Shown here piece by piece: positions 59,291 to 64,000 of a DNA stretch of 64,000 bases (its first letter is position 1; each line of letters starts with the position of its first letter). The position numbers and the translations under genes are program-made. The stretch spans positions 1-64,000 of the forward strand of contig JACCGJ010013906.1 of assembly GCA_013407085.1 (NCBI GenBank), read 5' to 3'. The notes below the pieces were generated by a model. It worked only from the letters and a program-made list of their open reading frames with translations. It was not told where the DNA came from and did no database searches. Source of the stretch: Atriophallophorus winterbourni. Its lineage: Eukaryota; Platyhelminthes; Trematoda; Plagiorchiida; Microphallidae.

Positions 59291-59929
59291 TTTTTCATGA
59301 AAATCTTGCACAGCGTAACAGTTTAACAGAGGAACGTCAAACATGTTCCGAATATTCAATTACAGGATACGAGGAAGTCATCTGAAAAGTTTCAAGGCGT
59401 ACGTGAGTACGAAATTACTTTTGTGAGCGTGCGTACAGCTAATCAATCAATGTTTATTGATTTCTCGATTAGTTCCAAAATTTTGCCCTGATCAGACAAC
59501 GAATCAACGTTCAATCTGTTTTGAGTACAGAATAGGTGTGAATCGCAGCGAAAATGTTCGTTAACCACGTTCATAATTACTGGGAATGTGAGCAACAATT
59601 TACGTTCAGAATTTTTTTGTTGTAGAGATGTTTCAGCACCGCTTCATAAGGTCTAAAACTTGTAGATGTAAGACAAAAACCCTTACACCACCGCCATTTT
59701 TAGCTTTTGGTTTTGCTACATATTTTTATTCTATTACGCACAAAACATTTGAATAATACAACCGAAAGATATTGTGTACTACGTAAACTACAGCGAAAAC
59801 ATCCACGATAGACGATTATGTATAGAGGTTTGGTGCACAAGAAGACCTTAAAAAACGATCTGAAAAGACTGAATATGTCATATATATAAAGTATATAAAG
59901 ACTATATCTGAATGCTTTCCAACGACGAA

Positions 59930-60480
59930 GCATCCGTTGTATCTTGAACATATCCCGGATGGACAAATTGACTAATGCTGAAGTGCTTTCGGATGCTAGT
60001 CAACAGAGCATGTTCACCCTACTACGCAGCACCGCCTGCGGTGGCTGGGTCATGTCTACAAAATGGAAAATGGTCATATTCCAAAAGATCTAGCCTTTGT
60101 TAAGTTGCAATCGAAAATTCGAAAATTAGGCAAACCGCACTTGTGGTACAAAGATGTTGGTAAATGTAATATGAATGCTCTTCGTATTGACCACACGAGT
60201 TTGGAAGAACTTGATTTTGACCGTTCACATTAGAAGCATTGTTTAAATCGTTGTCTGCCAGTTGGAGAGAAGCGGATACAGCTCTTGATAGGGTCAAACA
60301 AGTTCTTGCTCATCCACAGCATGTCATTTGCCACACAATGTTGCAATCACAAATGAAACCTTGATTATGTGTGACAGTCTGTTGATATTGGAATATCTAA
60401 CGCACCCGCTTGTACGCTCAGAGCAAATCATCTGGCGTTGGCATCCTTGCTAGTTTCAAATAGGTTATTCCAACATTAGG
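59930..60480 (+). mobile_element. RTE-like LINE relic
   Basis: Plus-strand match to the RTE C-terminal region: SRMDKLTNAEVLS near 59950, the RRLRWLGHVYKM region (about 60020-60070), and TRKRY-type tail sequence to ~60420. Ends next to exon 60501-60623. Confidence 0.68.
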
Positions 60481-60500
60481 ACTCCGTTTATAAAATTTAC

Positions 60501-60623
60501 CTCGATATCATGCTTAATGTCGGTGACATCTGCTTTCGTTTGGTCGACCTTCAAACTCATTCGTTCCAACTGGATTCGTAAAGCCCCAAGACCGTCCATT
60601 AGATGTTTGATCATTTGCTTATT
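60501..60623 (-). CDS. QRICH2-like gene, first exon seen
   Basis: The acceptor CTCACATTTCAG precedes 60623; the donor GTAAAT begins at 60500. Exactly 41 codons: NKQMIKHLMDGLGALRIQ, then LERMSLKVDQTKADVTDIKHDIE, heptad-like, matching the early part of the DUF4795 coiled coil. It begins after an acceptor, so at least one exon lies upstream (higher coordinates or outside the window). Confidence 0.82.
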
Positions 60624-61049
60624 CTGAAATGTGAGCAGACCAAAAATTGATTAAGGGTGTACGTGACAATGTTTTATAAGCCCAAATGACTTTTCATCTG
60701 TCGGATTGAAATGTGGGATAAACGATGAAGATGTATTACAAAATAAATTTACAACTAAACCGTTGGGGCGGTTAATTTTTCAATATACACAATGCTAAAT
60801 TTTGTGGTAATAATTTGAGCATTGGCAAATGATATTATATTTTTAATATAAAACAACTTTAAATTTCTCAACGTGTTCACATTTACATCACAATCATTGT
60901 ATATCGATTCACGTGGATATGCTGTTACGTTTTCTGAGCATGCAATTCATTAAAGACTATCATTGTAGCATATAAGGCTAAACGATGAGAAATATATTTA
61001 TTATATGAAATTGTTTGTCGATTACCCTCAAAAGAAAGTGTGTAATGAA

Positions 61050-61130
61050 GCGGTTAGAGCAGCCTATTGGTAACATTTGACTTCTGAACAAGAAACGTCG
61101 TCACACTAACGGTGTAATTAGGAACAGAGA
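61050..61130 (-). repeat. K-family repeat (copy K8)
   Basis: Minus strand: GTGACGACGTTTCTTGTTC, AGAAGTCAAATGTTACCAAT, then CTCTAACCGCTTCATT. The order of blocks matches K. Confidence 0.6.
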
Positions 61131-61634
61131 TAAGGTTTAATTGGCAATTAACTAACTAATATTGAGCTGGCTTGAGATGGTCGACATCGACCGAAGGTGG
61201 CCAACAACAAATGAGCTGGTTTATAACTACACGAGAAATGGTAGGCGGTGAGCTTGTTACGATAGACAGACGAGATTACTACTAATTGACGCACCTCCAG
61301 ACCTATATGGTGTGTAATACCATGATTGTTTCGGTCGTGGCTGGTGTGATTGTCGTTCTCTGACAGATTAACTCGATTTCGTAATTCGTACGCACTTGTG
61401 GTTTTAAAAACCGCGCACGATTCTTAAGTTATTCATGATTTTTGAGATCCAACGCCATCTACAATGGGCCGCAGGTCATATGTATCTTCAGATATCCAAA
61501 AAATCTGGGTGTCTAAAAGGATTTCGTGTATAACCTAAACGACATTCATTCACCAAGTTCCTCCAAAATTCCGCGCAAGTATCTACATCTATCAAGTGAA
61601 ATCAAATTAAACTTGATCTATGTTCTTACTGACA

Positions 61635-61715
61635 CACTTTGTCATACGAAGCTCCGGTGTCAGAAGCGAAGCGTTAACGAAAAACTGCTCCAATCCATTC
61701 ATTAGAAACATGTTT
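61635..61715 (+). repeat. K-family repeat (copy K7)
   Basis: ATACGAAGCTCCGGTGTCAG, then AAGCGAAGCGTTAACGAAAA; stem II and GAAA partly changed. K consensus 3' part follows. Confidence 0.65.
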
Positions 61716-63904
61716 CGTATTAATATGATTCCCTGATTGGCCACAAACATTACCACTACACTTCCTATTCATGTTGAAATGTGATTATTGACCAATGGTA
61801 ATGAAAACTAATCAACAGGAAATATTTTCGATTAAATAACCAGAGATATTTTTGCAATTATGGAAATCAAGAGCATAACAGGTTTGAACTCTTGTAATAA
61901 TTATTTTATAGATATTTGAATTTTAAATATTGAGCATACAGTGAGTTGCATTTTATACAATAATATCTAAACCAATTATTATGTAATCAATGGAAAATGT
62001 TGTGCATACTACCGTGACAAAATATCGTATACATAGTTACTGTAATCGACGTAATATGTGAAGTTTTGATGATAGAGCATTGTTCGAAATCTATTCACAA
62101 TTGTTGAACGGTAGCTTGCTATATAGTGAGAATTTTGTATTCCAACGTTGATTTCGATCAGAAGACGAATCTAATGAACTTCGACTTTTTTATATTGTTA
62201 CACTTACAGTTAAACAAAATCATGTTCCCAGGAATCATGGATGTTTTAAAAAAGTATTCAAAATAAGTTTACTACTCAAGGTGTTTGAGTAATACAAAGA
62301 AAAAATTAGTTCGTTATCCGTTCCAATAGCATGGGTGACACCTTGAGGACAATAGGGTTCAACAGCGCAGTTCATGCTTCGCAATTAGGAAAAACGTTCA
62401 ATTAAAATGTTAAATGCAATCAAAATGTAATTATGTTGACCAGTACTCTCTTTTAAATTATGAAAATAGCACTGGTGATAATTTGTGATGAATGAAGCTG
62501 TGAATTTCGAGTATCGGTGAGGAAGACCTCAGAAACAGTTTGAAGAATTTCGAAATTCAGATTGATTTCAATAAAACAAAAGTAAAATACTAAAATTAAT
62601 ATTTAATACTGGATGTTGTTACGAAGAATGAAATGAAGTGTCATATTTTCACGAAATCATGAATCCGGTTATTTTGCCGCAAATATTCAAACACTTCAAA
62701 TTTGAACATATATATTTGTGCAGGAATAATTTAATCAAGTTACAATGCCCACATTATCATTATCAATCGCATCTTCATCTTCACGCTAGTGTTCATGCTA
62801 AGTATTATAACGAAAAAAGAGCGCTTGAGTTACAGTTTAACTTTGCACAAAAAACTCCACATGCAACCACACCGACCTCTTTTGTTTTCGCCTTGAAGTT
62901 TGCAATCGATATTCTGCGCATGGATCTCTGAAATTCCGGTATTTCCTGACGAAACATTAAGGTGGACTTTGAATAATGAGTCGAAATTATCGAAATCCGT
63001 GTGTGCTGTTCGGTTTTTACATTTTGTGCAAGCAACGTTCGCGTTTTATTCTTCGTGCTCAAATATCACCGTGAATTGTGTCATGAGTTTTATTGAGTAA
63101 ATGGCTTGCACCACCTTAGACGGAATGGAATTCTCACCAAGATAATCAATTTGTTATTGATAATATAATAATATATTAATTTCATAAATCGCAGTAATTT
63201 CAACAGAAATTTTAAATTATATATTTGCAATTATTTCGCTTCAGTATCCATACCCACTTCTCGCGTTGTAACCCGTTAAACACGAAATTAAATTATTTGC
63301 CTAGATCCGATAGGGCATTGGGATTGGACACACTTGATAATTTAGTTCAAAGGGACGCTTAAACATTTGAATACAAACAAAATGTTCGTTCTTTTGTAGT
63401 TACATTCTAATCAAACAAACTACAAATAAACTACTGCAACCGATGGATTTCCTCTGTGTATATTTTATTCCATGGAATTTCGTCATTTTAACAACTAGAG
63501 AGGCACAATGTAACGATTCGGTGGATTGGGAAAAATAATTCTTTTCAAACTTAGCGCTTATCAAGTACAATTCTCAAAACTAAAAAACGATCATGATATC
63601 AGTCAACCCTATTTGTCCGAATACAAAGAATGTTTTTGCAAACTATCTTTTACTATAATCATACATCATGTCAACCCGAAATTCTTACTGCACTTTTTCT
63701 CAAAATGATTTAAATGAATTTTCAGTCATCGTTTTGCAACTAAACAACTGATAAAATTTCTGAAACAATCTTTCACTGCACATGAATAACATTTCAAATT
63801 ATTTCAATTGTGAATGCCTATGTACCACATCAGCATTCAAGCAAATTGTAATCTGCCCTTTATTACTAGCCAGCTTATAATTGGTTCAGTGAATGCGATT
63901 TAAA

Positions 63905-63998
63905 CCTGAACTCTGTTCGTACTGATATCTTAGACAGACCAGACCTATGATTTAGATGCGAATCGTTGCCAAAAACAGTTCTAACTGATTCGTGAAAG
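63905..63998 (+). repeat. K-family repeat, degenerate (copy K9)
   Basis: GATGCGAATCGTTGCCAAAA and GTTCTAACTGATTCGTGAAA align with the 3' half of K. It runs up to the window edge. Confidence 0.5.
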
Positions 63999-64000
63999 AT

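Larger units (their letters stand above)
57641..60500 (-). other. Intron 1 (of those seen) of QRICH2-like gene
   Basis: Contains a (TA)n run at 58109-58145, two RTE-like relics in the same orientation (58146-58410 and 58500-59120), a K-family relic (59215-59290) and a plus-strand RTE-like relic (59930-60480). Confidence 0.65.
28735..60623 (-). other. QRICH2-like (DUF4795 family) gene, eight exons, 5' end not found
   Basis: Gene-level entry. Eight minus-strand exons with GT donors and AG acceptors join without a phase conflict into 1,167 nt (388 codons plus stop). The N-terminal 180 codons are heptad-like, ending in DEAAGLRRGL and then HFHCISCDRPV, the signature end of the DUF4795 domain of QRICH2 and C16orf96. 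A low-complexity, Ser/Pro/Asp-rich tail follows. Mammalian QRICH2 is required for sperm flagella; a ciliary or flagellar role here is inference. No initiator methionine was found upstream of 60623, so 5' exons are probably outside the window. The intron between 43241 and 57566 contains the DEG/ENaC gene on the other strand. Introns are packed with LINE and hammerhead repeats. Confidence 0.82.
60624..64000. other. No gene recognised; K-family and RTE relics
   Basis: K-family relics lie at about 61050-61130 (minus), 61635-61715 (plus) and 63905-63998 (plus). An RTE-type 3' end (GGTCGACATCGACCGAAGG) lies at 61180-61210. The open frames at 62638-63100 show no motif. Upstream exons of the QRICH2-like gene were looked for and not found. 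Confidence 0.5.

Noticed and set aside
62805..63062. 85-codon minus-strand frame as an upstream exon of the QRICH2-like gene
   Set aside because: No coiled-coil or DUF4795 similarity and no acceptor/donor pair in phase.
1..64000. CRISPR arrays, bacterial operons, tRNA or rRNA genes
   Set aside because: No regular spacer array, no cloverleaf or rRNA sequence recognised, and gene structure is clearly eukaryotic.

Overview
The window is eukaryotic and reads like a digenean trematode genome, possibly a blood fluke or a relative. The evidence is AT-rich introns with GT/AG borders, several flatworm-type LINE families (CR1-like with a zinc-finger ORF1, RTE-like, and a third clade), a Penelope-like element with GIY-YIG, and dispersed repeats carrying hammerhead-ribozyme motifs. 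The species assignment is inference from element content.

Left part (1 to ~28 kb): almost entirely transposable elements. In order: a CR1-like ORF1 remnant with a small 107-bp insertion; a CR1-like ORF2 (minus); a Penelope-like element (minus) with two ~385-bp pLTRs, each holding a hammerhead motif; an RTE-like fragment; two tail-to-tail CR1-like RT ORFs (10.7-14.6 kb); a full-length but broken CR1-like element (18.7-23.2 kb) whose ORF1 and ORF2 overlap by ATGA; and an RTE-like element (23.6-25.7 kb). The stretches between hold no gene I recognise.

Right part (28.7-60.6 kb): one host gene on the minus strand, rebuilt here from eight exons whose phases all agree (60501-60623, 57566-57640, 43131-43241, 37319-37554, 35029-35169, 33659-33779, 30741-30933, 28735-28901; 1,167 nt, 388 codons plus stop). 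It carries the coiled-coil region and the HCISCDRPV end motif of the QRICH2/C16orf96 (DUF4795) family, whose mammalian member is needed for sperm flagella. Its 5' exons lie beyond the window or were not found.

Nested inside its 14.3-kb intron, on the opposite strand, is a two-exon DEG/ENaC sodium-channel gene (48278-48940 and 53597-54721, ~595 aa) with the HG gating motif, TM1, WPDITLCN, a cysteine-rich ectodomain and the GLWIGIS selectivity-filter segment before TM2. It looks complete.

The most unusual content is a set of short mobile repeats built around hammerhead-like cores. Family F/D (about ten copies) has CTGATGA, a short stem II, GAAA, and a palindromic ACCGGT stem III followed by A or C. 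It occurs as a partial 241-bp tandem, as solo copies, and as head-to-head inverted pairs; one copy is a 252-bp insertion with a 12-bp target-site duplication. Family K (about nine copies) has a CTGACGA-type core and ACGT stem III like the Penelope hammerheads, and two copies have 11-13 bp target-site duplications. These look like retrozyme-like or SINE-like passengers of the LINE/Penelope machinery.
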